The notes beneath the pieces were generated by a model. That model had not been told where the DNA came from. It ran no database searches and saw nothing but the letters and a program-made list of their open reading frames with translations. This document shows, piece by piece, positions 1-6,795 of a stretch of 20,151 nt of DNA (position 1 is its first letter; each line of letters opens with the position of its first letter). This stretch comes from Phycisphaerae bacterium (GTDB lineage Bacteria > Planctomycetota > Phycisphaerae > UBA1845): assembly GCA_021604825.1 (NCBI GenBank), contig BQJS01000080.1, positions 1-20,151 on the forward strand. The letters run 5' to 3'. The position numbers and the translations under genes were made by a program.

Positions 1-118
1 TATCGATCCCAGCCGAAGTCTGCGCAATCGCCGGCGACGCTGCACCGACCAATACCAAGACGGTCAATGCGAACATCAACCAGCGTCTGTGTTGTGAGCA
101 TCCATGCTCAAGAAACAT
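1..118 (-). CDS. fliP: Probable FliP, N-terminal fragment (cut by window edge)
   Basis: An ATG at 118 is preceded by a strong Shine-Dalgarno AAGGAG (124-129) at 5 nt spacing and opens a frame that runs without a stop to the window edge, giving 39 residues. They form a classic signal peptide: MFLEHGCSQHRRW, then a hydrophobic stretch LMFALTVLVLVGAAS, then a signal peptidase site PAIA/Q. FliP, a core pore protein of the flagellar export gate in the inner membrane, is one of the few flagellar export proteins made with a cleavable signal peptide, and it normally follows fliO, which ends 58 bp upstream here. The identity therefore rests on signal peptide plus position; no FliP core sequence is visible. 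Another secreted protein is possible but less likely. Confidence 0.6.
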   Translation of the reverse strand, partial: MFLEHGCSQHRRWLMFALTVLVLVGAASPAIAQTSAGID

Positions 119-176
119 GCGCTACTCCTTAGCGCCAATTAGATTTCCACCATGGTTTCAGCGAACCAGGCAACAG

Positions 177-1136
177 CTATGACTTTTGAAATGATCTCAA
201 TCGGGCCAGCAAATCATTCAAATGTTTAGGCGGTTGACCATTGGATTTCGTGCCAGATGCTGGCGCTGGTTCGGCAGCAACGACGGTGGCTTCTGGTTGA
301 GGCGCGTCCGTTTGATCTGCCTTAGTGGGCGCTACCGACGCTTCAACCTCAGCTTGTGCAGTCGAGACTTCGACATCGTCGTACTGTTCGATTTCGCGAG
401 CCAACGCGCTATCGAAGTCGCCTGAACCTGACAATTCCGAACCAAGCGTCGCCCCATCGAATCCCTTCGACTTCGATTCCTCCGACTTCGCGCGCCCGAT
501 CAACTGTGCCACTTCGGACTCGTCGGTGATTTCCGAAAGCGTATTGACGCGGTCGGGAGTCACACCCACAAGAACGATGCGCTTTCCAACGTGAAGCAAT
601 ACGGCTGACTGCTTCGATGAAATCGCGGTACGTCCCACAACGCACAACTGATCCGAAGTCACCGTGCGAGCGGCTGGCACCCAACGACGCACACTCGCCG
701 CCACCGCACCGATTACGCCCAGCACAACCATGAGCGCCGCGAACGGGCTGCGATACCAAGGCACGCTAACCTGCCCGGCACGAACAATCTCACCCGCATC
801 TTCATCAGCGTTTCGTCGCGGAATCAACGCCTCTTCGCCGACGCCCGCATCCACAGGTTCGGCGACGAATTCGCCGCCCTCTTCGGCACCCAAACCGTCG
901 GCTTCATGATTATCGTTGGCATCAAACTGAGTGTCGTCGATTTGGTTAATGGCGTAGCGGACTTCGCCGGTTTCGGCGTCGACAAACTGTTGATCGTCAT
1001 AGGTCGTCGGGGTGTCGCGGTATTCGTTCAGTTCGACGCCGGTGTTGGCTTTGGGTTCATCGTCGGCCGTGGCGGGCAGCGTCATCCATGCCACCATCGT
1101 CACGAAAGTGATTGCGAAACGTTTGGTCGACTCCAT
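177..1136 (-). CDS. fliO: FliO-like flagellar export assembly protein with extended extracytoplasmic region
   Basis: 319 residues from the ATG at 1136, chosen over upstream codons because GAGGTG sits 5 nt before it and because it begins a signal peptide (1-24, ending LPATA/DD). Residues 25-128 are acidic and low in complexity, residues 130-149 (PFAALMVVLGVIGAVAASV) are one membrane segment, and residues 160-215 carry the FliO pattern: LCVVGRTAISSKQSAVLLHV, then GKRIVLVGVTPDRVNTL. Residues 216-319 are a charged, proline/alanine-rich tail. FliO assists assembly of the FliP ring of the flagellar type III export gate. Typical FliO is about 100-150 residues, so both flanks are expanded. It lies 47 bp after fliN and 58 bp before the probable fliP start, the usual fliN-fliO-fliP order. 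Confidence 0.8.
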   Translation of the reverse strand: MESTKRFAITFVTMVAWMTLPATADDEPKANTGVELNEYRDTPTTYDDQQFVDAETGEVRYAINQIDDTQFDANDNHEADGLGAEEGGEFVAEPVDAGVGEEALIPRRNADEDAGEIVRAGQVSVPWYRSPFAALMVVLGVIGAVAASVRRWVPAARTVTSDQLCVVGRTAISSKQSAVLLHVGKRIVLVGVTPDRVNTLSEITDESEVAQLIGRAKSEESKSKGFDGATLGSELSGSGDFDSALAREIEQYDDVEVSTAQAEVEASVAPTKADQTDAPQPEATVVAAEPAPASGTKSNGQPPKHLNDLLARLRSFQKS

Positions 1137-1183
1137 TCGACACCTCGCTTTTAACTTGAGTGTTTGTCGCAAATAACCGGGGT

Positions 1184-1897
1184 CTAGCTAGCCACACGGT
1201 CTTCCGAATTCGAGATAATCTCACTGACGCGAATGCAGAAATTGTCATTGAGCACCAGGACTTCCCCCCTGGCGATCAAGCGATCGTTGGCGAATACATC
1301 CACAGGGTCACCGGCAAGACGATCGAGCTCGACGACGCTGCCTTCACTTAGTCGCAGTACATCTTCGACGAACATGCGCGTGCGCCCGAGTTCAATTTTG
1401 ACGTGCAGTTGAACATCGTGCAGCAAACTAAGTGGCTGCGTGTATTCGGTGTAGACTTCTTCCTGGTCGAAATCAGGCAATTCGATTTCTTCGATGGGTA
1501 GGTCAGCAGCGTTTGGCTTTTGAGGTGCGCTGGCAGCCGCTGCGGCCTTTTCTTCCGCGATCGCAGCCGCCATTGCAGCGCCCATTTCATCTAGCGGTCG
1601 GCCTTCAGAGTCGAGCGTGGGTTCTTCCGCCTCGGCTGAGACGGGTGCTTGCGAGGCTTCACCTTCGCCTGCACTACCACCCGAAGAGTCGCCGCCCATC
1701 AGCGCATCGATGTCGGCTTGGCTGAATCCGCCATCGTCGTCTGAATCGGGAGTGTCCTTTGACGCAGCGGGCGGCTCGGGGGCGTTGCCCATTGCCGCAT
1801 CAATATCCGCCTGCGAAAGTTCACCGCTATCGTTCTCACCCGGGTTGTCATCACCCGAGTCATCACCCATTAGCGCATCGATTTCGTTCTGATCCAT
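1184..1897 (-). CDS. fliN: Flagellar switch protein FliN with three FliM-type CheY-binding-like motifs
   Basis: 237 residues. The C-terminal 155-232 is a clear SpoA/FliN domain ([56 protein letters not shown]), the C-ring subunit that works with FliG/FliM in rotation switching and docks the export ATPase complex. The N-terminal 70 residues carry three copies of a short peptide: QNEIDALMG (3-11), [10 protein letters not shown] (28-37) and [10 protein letters not shown] (59-68), separated by acidic Gly/Ser/Asp linkers. This peptide matches the FliM N-terminal SQxEIDALL element that binds phosphorylated CheY; FliY proteins have one such copy. Residues 70-150 are an Ala/Glu-rich linker. Ordinary FliN is about 100-140 residues. 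The ATG at 1897 has only a weak Shine-Dalgarno. It follows fliL by 108 bp with no fliM between. Confidence 0.92.
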   Translation of the reverse strand: MDQNEIDALMGDDSGDDNPGENDSGELSQADIDAAMGNAPEPPAASKDTPDSDDDGGFSQADIDALMGGDSSGGSAGEGEASQAPVSAEAEEPTLDSEGRPLDEMGAAMAAAIAEEKAAAAASAPQKPNAADLPIEEIELPDFDQEEVYTEYTQPLSLLHDVQLHVKIELGRTRMFVEDVLRLSEGSVVELDRLAGDPVDVFANDRLIARGEVLVLNDNFCIRVSEIISNSEDRVAS

Positions 1898-1936
1898 TGC
1901 CGAATGGCTCGTATCAAGACAATAACGTGCTGGACA

Positions 1937-1953
1937 ATTGCGGCATTCGCAAT
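1937..1953 (-). other. Small inverted repeat between fliL and fliN
   Basis: ATTGCG (1937-1942) and CGCAAT (1948-1953) form a perfect 6-bp stem with a 5-nt loop in the 108-bp fliL-fliN gap. There is no U-run after it, so it is not a convincing terminator; it could be an mRNA processing or stability hairpin, or chance. The rest of the gap shows no recognisable promoter. Confidence 0.25.
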
Positions 1954-2005
1954 CGTTCCGTCTGGCGCACGTGTATTATCGGTACTGCAGGTGGGGCAAC
2001 CGTAA

Positions 2006-2536
2006 TTAAACGTTTGCCGGTGATTGAAAGAACTTCGGAATCAGCAGTTCCTCGATGGCCTGATCGTCCCCCACGATGTCCTCAAGCTCGTGCTGAAGCT
2101 GCCGGCGAATGGTCTGAAGCTCGGGTTCGTTGAGGAATTTGGAGTCTGCACGGCGGATAACAGTATTGAAACGGTCCTTTATGGTCGACTCACGCAATCC
2201 GATGATTTCCTCGATCTGATCTTTCTTATCTGAGTGAACGCGAATCGTGACCTGCAAATTATAGAGAAAAAGACGGCCATCACGCTTGTTGTAGGCGTTT
2301 AATTCTGGCAGGGCGATCTCGATTTGGTCCTTCAGCGTCTGCATGTGCTTGTCGTCTTCAGACACTTCCGCCCCTTGCGTCTCTTCGGGCTTGTTGTACA
2401 TCATCTTGGTAGCGAAGAATATCCCCCCGCCTTCAAGACCCAGGAGCCCAAAAACGAGCAACATGACTTTGAGTTTCTTCTTGCCGCCACCTTCGGGCGC
2501 TGCTGACGCTTCATTGTTCTCTGGCTGATCAGCCAT
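2006..2536 (-). CDS. fliL: Flagellar basal body-associated protein FliL
   Basis: 176 residues from the ATG at 2536, which overlaps the end of motB by 8 nt (motB stop at 2529-2531); the longer reading frame upstream is only motB overlap. Layout is that of FliL: a short cytosolic N-terminus, one membrane segment at about 23-42 (LKVMLLVFGLLGLEGGGIFF), then a periplasmic domain with the family pattern LPELNAYNKRDGRLFLYNLQ around 95-114 and REST/FNTVIRR-type helices. FliL surrounds the stator units and supports torque. The overlap with motB suggests translational coupling and matches its role with the stator. Confidence 0.85.
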   Translation of the reverse strand: MADQPENNEASAAPEGGGKKKLKVMLLVFGLLGLEGGGIFFATKMMYNKPEETQGAEVSEDDKHMQTLKDQIEIALPELNAYNKRDGRLFLYNLQVTIRVHSDKKDQIEEIIGLRESTIKDRFNTVIRRADSKFLNEPELQTIRRQLQHELEDIVGDDQAIEELLIPKFFQSPANV

Positions 2537-3287
2537 CGGTCGTCTCCTGCATCTCTTTCTTCTTTTCCGAATCGTTGTAATCGTCAATCGTGGCTTCGGT
2601 CACGACAATTTCAACGCGCCGGTTCAAAGCAATCTCTCGTTCCTCATAAGCCTGCCGCAACACCGGGGCTTCTGCACCCGCCGCCACCAGACGCAGCCTG
2701 GCCGGTCGTATCCCGTTTCGTACCAAGACTCTCTTAACCGACTCGGCGCGAGCGTACGAAAGCGCCCACTGATCGCTCCACGCCGAATCCTTGGGCAGCG
2801 GTTCGCGGGTCGTATGACCGGTGATTTTGATAATCGTGTTGTGCCCCACCGTTTTCGCCCCAACCTGTTCGATCAGCCGCTCGGCTTCTGGTTTTAGAAC
2901 ATCGCTGAATCGATCGAACGTGATCCGTCCGCCGATCTCAACGTGAATCCCTTCACGAACGTCGGTCACGCGAAACACACGACCTTGTATACCCGGGTCA
3001 TCTGCATCGCCCCGATCGGGCTTGGGCGGAATCACAATCTCCTGCAATTTCTGCAACAGCGAATTCGGATCAAGCGGTTCCGAAATCACCGTGTGAATCT
3101 CTCCGGAATTTCCGAACGCCTTTCGCAGCGATTGCATAACCTGCTGAAACTTCTCGTCTTTCTTGATCTCGCTCATCGACACAATGATTACAAAGAAGCA
3201 CAAAAGCAGCGACATCATGTCACCAAACGTCACCATCCACTCTGGTGCGCCAGCGGAAGCTTCGGCTTGTTTTTTCTTGCGTGCCAT
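2529..3287 (-). CDS. motB: Stator protein MotB (peptidoglycan-anchored, OmpA-like)
   Basis: 252 residues. A basic start (MARKKKQAE) leads into one membrane segment at 18-38 (WMVTFGDMMSLLLCFFVIIV); D23 matches the ion-binding aspartate of MotB. After a plug/linker region, residues 115-230 form an OmpA/MotB peptidoglycan-binding domain: GRITFDRFSDVLKPEA, IIKITGHTT, LSYARAESVKRVLV, GIRPARLRLVAAGAEAP and the closing NRRVEIVV. MotB pairs with MotA in the ion-driven stator. It starts 15 bp after the motA stop with GGTGA as ribosome site, and overlaps fliL at its end. The sequence does not let me decide between proton and sodium drive. Confidence 0.93.
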   Translation of the reverse strand: MARKKKQAEASAGAPEWMVTFGDMMSLLLCFFVIIVSMSEIKKDEKFQQVMQSLRKAFGNSGEIHTVISEPLDPNSLLQKLQEIVIPPKPDRGDADDPGIQGRVFRVTDVREGIHVEIGGRITFDRFSDVLKPEAERLIEQVGAKTVGHNTIIKITGHTTREPLPKDSAWSDQWALSYARAESVKRVLVRNGIRPARLRLVAAGAEAPVLRQAYEEREIALNRRVEIVVTEATIDDYNDSEKKKEMQETTDG

Positions 3288-3302
3288 GAATCGTCACCAA
3301 GT

Positions 3303-4082
3303 CTATGCAGCTTCAGCCGCATCTTCCGACGTTACCCGCTGCGACACCGGAAGGAACGTCAGGAGTTTCTGTTCGACCACCCTTGGGTTGTCGCCCGATT
3401 GAATCGCCATGACCCCGCGAACAATGATATTCTTGATCATGATCTCCTCGGCACTACGCTTGCCGAGTTTCTCAGCGATGGGCAGCGCGACTAGGTTGGC
3501 GACGAGGGCACCGTACATGGTCGTCAACAGAGCGACGGCCATACCCGCACCAATCTTGCTCGGATCGTCCATGTTCGCCAACATCTTCACCAGACCGATG
3601 AGCGTCCCGATCATGCCAAACGCCGGAGCGAATCGACCAATGTTGTCAAATATCGCCTTACCCTGGGCATGGCGGTCTTCAATGGCTTCGACTTCGCTTT
3701 CCAACACCGCTTCGATGAGTTCCGGGTCCGTGCCATCGACAGCCATCTGAATACCGGAGACCAAAAACTCGTCGTCCATTTCGCGCACCGAGTTTTCGAG
3801 CGAAAGGATTCCGTCGCGGCGGGCGACCTCGGCGTAATGTACGAGTTCCTTGATCAATTCCGGCTTGTTTCGAGATTTGAACAAGACCGCGTGCTTGACA
3901 ACCTTTGCAACCTTGAAGACGTCTTTGAGCGGGAAGCTAATCAACGCAGTCGAACACGCGCCACCCAGCACAATCGCGACCGATGGGTAATCGACGAACA
4001 TCGATATCGTGGCACCAGACAACATGCCCCAAAGGATCAAGCCGCTGCCCGCGATCAGACCAATTATCGTTGCGATATCCAT
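3303..4082 (-). CDS. motA: Stator protein MotA
   Basis: 259 residues, normal length for the MotA/PomA family. Four membrane segments are visible: about 4-24, 32-52, 147-170 and 180-203, with the cytoplasmic loop (53-145) that faces FliG. The loop contains VARRDGILSLE (R89 and E96, matching the charged residues that contact FliG in the family), and segment 3 has the conserved PAFGMIGTLIGLVKML with its proline at 153. The later motif MAVALLTTMYGALVANLVALPIAEKL is typical. Ribosome site GGA lies about 8 nt before the ATG. It is followed at 15 bp by motB and preceded by flbD at 97 bp. Confidence 0.94.
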   Translation of the reverse strand: MDIATIIGLIAGSGLILWGMLSGATISMFVDYPSVAIVLGGACSTALISFPLKDVFKVAKVVKHAVLFKSRNKPELIKELVHYAEVARRDGILSLENSVREMDDEFLVSGIQMAVDGTDPELIEAVLESEVEAIEDRHAQGKAIFDNIGRFAPAFGMIGTLIGLVKMLANMDDPSKIGAGMAVALLTTMYGALVANLVALPIAEKLGKRSAEEIMIKNIIVRGVMAIQSGDNPRVVEQKLLTFLPVSQRVTSEDAAEAA

Positions 4083-4179
4083 AAGACCATTCCAAAGTGC
4101 CGACCGAATCCGCGGTGGCGCACATCTATGTTGCTATCGACTGTCGCCTACTCGAGGGTTAGCTCGCGCCAACGTCCGA

Positions 4180-4374
4180 TTAAACGACCTGAAAGCTCCG
4201 AATACGACGGGCGTACTCGACCGCCCGCTCGACAACTTCCTCAACCTCTTCCTTGACCATAAAATGATCGCCGGACGTCAACGTAATCAGCGTATCGGGC
4301 GTCGACTCGATCAATTTGATCAACTCGGCGTTGACGACAACGGCTTTCCCATTCAACTTGGTCACGACAATCAC
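4180..4374 (-). CDS. flbD: FlbD family small flagellar protein
   Basis: 64 residues, starting at a GTG (4374). It aligns across its whole length with the FlbD/FlgEa family (PF06289 type): IVVTKLNGKAVVVNAELIKL, ESTPDTLITLTSGDHFMV, and the acidic helix KEEVEEVVERAVEYARRI. The family is found next to hook and motA genes in many phyla; its role is not firmly known and it is unrelated to the Caulobacter NtrC regulator of the same name. It follows flgE by 37 bp, again matching the usual flgE-flbD-motA-motB order. Confidence in the family is high, in function low. Confidence 0.9.
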   Translation of the reverse strand: MIVVTKLNGKAVVVNAELIKLIESTPDTLITLTSGDHFMVKEEVEEVVERAVEYARRIRSFQVV

Positions 4375-4405
4375 GACTGCACGACCTTTCGACTCAATCC
4401 GTCAC

Positions 4406-4420
4406 GCCCGATTATCGGGC
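4406..4420. repeat. 15-bp perfect palindrome across the flgE stop codon
   Basis: GCCCGAT-T-ATCGGGC is a perfect 7-bp inverted repeat around one base, and the flgE TAA stop (4412-4414) lies in its centre. As RNA it could fold as a 5-bp GC stem with a 5-nt loop. No U-tract follows, so it is not a standard terminator; a processing or stabilising hairpin behind the highly expressed hook gene is possible. Confidence 0.35.
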
Positions 4421-6097
4421 CAACAACAACAGCTCTTGCAACATGTCGTCGGCGCTACGAACCACTCGACTTGCGGCTGAGAATCCCGTTGATGCTGTAA
4501 TCAGATTCACGAATTCACGCGACAGATCCACGTTGCTCAACTCAAGCGAGTTTGAAGCAATCGCACCGGCGCCCTGAACCTGCGGCGCAGAAATCTGAGC
4601 GTCACCAGAGTTGATACCGACTGCAAAGTTGTTGTCATTGAGCGCAGTCAGGCCAGCGTTGTTGCGAAATGTCGCCAGTGCCAATTGACCGTACTGCTGC
4701 GTCCGGCCATTGCTAAACGTGCCAACAAGAATTCCCTGTTGATCAATTTCATAGTCAATCAACGTTCCACCAGGCGAACCATCCTGCGTGGCCAACACGA
4801 GCGACGAAGCGTTGTTTCCAAAATTCAAACCTGTCACGTTGGAAACATCGAGCGCAAAGCTCAGTGGCGTCGCCGAACCCGCTTGCGTTTGATCGACGGT
4901 CAAGTCCGTACCTGAGCTGGCCACCAACTGCCCGTCCTGATCGAACGTCAGCGTACCGGTACCCAACAATGGCGTGGGATCGGAATCATCTGTACTTTCG
5001 GCGAAGAAACGCCAAACGGTTCCCGACTCGTCGCGAGATTCCATCGCAGCTCGTAGCCGTACTTCGACCGTGTTGCCCAATGAATCGTAAACCACCATCG
5101 CCGTCGAAACACCTTCACCCGTCGCGGGAGTCGTCGAGAATGAAAATGGCAATCGGCCCGACGTTTCATTACGAATATCAGAAGCATCAATACTGATTGC
5201 GTTCGGTTCGCCAGCATTTGAAACAACAACCAACGCGCCCGTATCATCCACAGTCACGCCCGGCGTCTGACCGTCAGCCGTCGTGAGCGACGTGTCGATG
5301 GCCATCTGGTTTTGCAGAAATGTCGCAAAATCTCCCAACGTTGAACCATCGGTACCTACCACAAACGTACCGTCGGATAGGTCGATTCCGCCTTTTTGAA
5401 TATTACGAATTTGAATGACGTCGCCATCGGTAAACTGCGCGACACCCTCGTCATCCACCAGCGACGTCAACGCTGTTGTAGCGCTGGCCGCCCCGCCTGA
5501 CGTGAGCAGGGGTTCTGTGCGAGATTCGGCACCGCGCGTCGCCAGTGAAGCGCCGGCATCAAGATTGCCGTCGAATTCCGCACGCGTCGTCGCAATTGCC
5601 TCGCTTTCGGTTCCCAGTGGAATCGTCAACTCCGACAACGCCCCGGTGATGATCTCACCATTTGAGTCAGCTGCGAAGCCTTGCACGACGTAACCGTTCG
5701 ACGCGACCAGCTTGTTCTCCGCATCCAATCGCATCGAACCGTCTCGCGTATACAACTGCGTGTTGTCCGGCGTTTCGACTACCAGGAAGCCATCACCGTC
5801 GATCGCCACGTCCGACTTGGAACCCGTGCCCTCAATCGAACCCGCTTCAAAGTTGCGGTCCAAAGCAGCCAACCGCGAGCCCAAACCCGTCTGCCGCGGA
5901 TTGGTTCCGCCTTGGGTAGCTCCATTCGGTGCGGTCCCGTCGGCGATCGTGTTGTAGTGAACCGTCTCGAAAAGCGCTCGCTGATTCTTGAACGCCGTGG
6001 TGTTCACGTTGGCGACGTTGTCACCGACGGTGTCGATCGTGTATTGATTGGACTTGATGCCGGTGAAACCAACCAACATCGCGGAAGTCAATCCCAT
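4412..6097 (-). CDS. flgE: Flagellar hook protein FlgE
   Basis: 561 residues. N-terminal rod/hook domain: MGLTSAMLVGFTGIKSNQYT, then IDTVGDNVANVNTTAFKNQR (21-40), the conserved family signature with NVANVNT. The FlgE/F/G middle signature KSDVAIDGDGFLVVE is at 94-108 and YTRDGSMRLDAENKLV follows. The centre (about 170-430) is a variable surface region, and the C-terminus ends with the hook helix SNVDLSREFVNLITASTGFSAASRVVRSADDMLQELLLLAR in which VNLI, FSAASRV and DDML are family residues. It polymerises into the hook outside the cell after export. Length is greater than the about 400 residues of enterobacterial FlgE. AGGAGAG stands 2-3 nt before the ATG; flgD lies 61 bp upstream. Confidence 0.94.
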   Translation of the reverse strand: MGLTSAMLVGFTGIKSNQYTIDTVGDNVANVNTTAFKNQRALFETVHYNTIADGTAPNGATQGGTNPRQTGLGSRLAALDRNFEAGSIEGTGSKSDVAIDGDGFLVVETPDNTQLYTRDGSMRLDAENKLVASNGYVVQGFAADSNGEIITGALSELTIPLGTESEAIATTRAEFDGNLDAGASLATRGAESRTEPLLTSGGAASATTALTSLVDDEGVAQFTDGDVIQIRNIQKGGIDLSDGTFVVGTDGSTLGDFATFLQNQMAIDTSLTTADGQTPGVTVDDTGALVVVSNAGEPNAISIDASDIRNETSGRLPFSFSTTPATGEGVSTAMVVYDSLGNTVEVRLRAAMESRDESGTVWRFFAESTDDSDPTPLLGTGTLTFDQDGQLVASSGTDLTVDQTQAGSATPLSFALDVSNVTGLNFGNNASSLVLATQDGSPGGTLIDYEIDQQGILVGTFSNGRTQQYGQLALATFRNNAGLTALNDNNFAVGINSGDAQISAPQVQGAGAIASNSLELSNVDLSREFVNLITASTGFSAASRVVRSADDMLQELLLLAR

Positions 6098-6158
6098 CTC
6101 TCTCTCCTGTTGTCACTGCTACCCTGACAAACCGTGTGCGCCATGTTTTTACGAAACG

Positions 6159-6779
6159 TTATGCCTCTGAGCTAATCGCTTCCGAACCAACGACATCGCT
6201 AAGAAGCAAATTCTCACCCGTGTCGAGTTCCAAAATGACGCGACCTTCCGAATCCGTGGTCTTACCGGTGGCCACCCCTTCGATGATCTGCGGGTCTTCT
6301 GGATCTTCTCGATTCAACCCGGTGACATATTGTCCGATGAGCGCGTCGGCCGCCCGATCGGAATCCATCACCGACGAAACTTGATCGAGCGAAAGCGTCT
6401 CGCCGCCTTCAAGTTCGAGGACGGCTTTGCCGTTGGCGTCAAACCGAATCGCGGTGACCGTACCGCTGACGGGTGGTGCCCCCTCTTCACTGGACTTTCC
6501 GTTGACAAAACGCCCGATCAAGCCCGCCGACGACGAGAATCGCTGCTGTTCAGTCAGGGAATCCAACGACGATGAAAGATTTGACGACAGCTCAATGTCA
6601 CGTATCGAAGATATCTGATTGAGCAGATCCTGATTGCTTGTCGGCTCGAGTGGGTCCTGGTTGGTCAACTCGGCAATGAGAAGCTTGAAGAAATCATCGC
6701 CACCCAGCGAAGCCGTAGCGCTCGATGCTTGATTGATCGGACCTGCGCCCGCGAGATCGGTAATCGATTGCGTTTCCAT
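6159..6779 (-). CDS. flgD: Hook-capping protein FlgD with duplicated C-terminal domain
   Basis: 206 residues from ATG 6779; upstream in-frame codons are fliK overlap and do not resemble FlgD. The N-terminus has the FlgD signature LGGDDFFKLLIAELTNQDPL, then EPTSNQDLLNQISSIRDIE (25-63), which caps the growing hook. The remainder is two copies of one module: LIGRFVNG ... VSGTVTAIRFDANGKAVLELEGGETLSLDQV (87-134) and LIGQYVTG ... IIEGVATGKTTDSEGRVILELDTGENLLLSDV (147-196). No Ig-like FLG domain of the Salmonella type is evident. It starts 16 bp after the fliK stop and precedes flgE by 61 bp, the common fliK-flgD-flgE order. The ribosome site is weak (GGGAAA). Confidence 0.9.
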   Translation of the reverse strand: METQSITDLAGAGPINQASSATASLGGDDFFKLLIAELTNQDPLEPTSNQDLLNQISSIRDIELSSNLSSSLDSLTEQQRFSSSAGLIGRFVNGKSSEEGAPPVSGTVTAIRFDANGKAVLELEGGETLSLDQVSSVMDSDRAADALIGQYVTGLNREDPEDPQIIEGVATGKTTDSEGRVILELDTGENLLLSDVVGSEAISSEA

Positions 6780-6795
6780 AGATCGTGTTTCCCGT

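Noticed and set aside
222..425. Many plus-strand open frames across the window
   Set aside because: They are shadows of the minus-strand flagellar genes, are Arg/Ser/Pro-rich, and show no recognisable domain or ribosome site.
1898..1984. The FliN frame stays open upstream of the ATG for about 27 codons and would encode a cysteine-rich peptide (five Cys)
   Set aside because: No ATG, GTG or TTG codon occurs in that stretch before the in-frame stop, so it cannot be a normal extension of FliN.
3288..3302. TGGCACG at the start of motB and in motA, fliF as sigma-54 -24 boxes
   Set aside because: They lie within coding sequence and no GC follows at the required 10-base spacing.
6098..6158. Possible sigma-54 site TGGCGCACACGGTTTGT before flgE
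   Set aside because: The -24 and -12 elements are out of register by at least one base.
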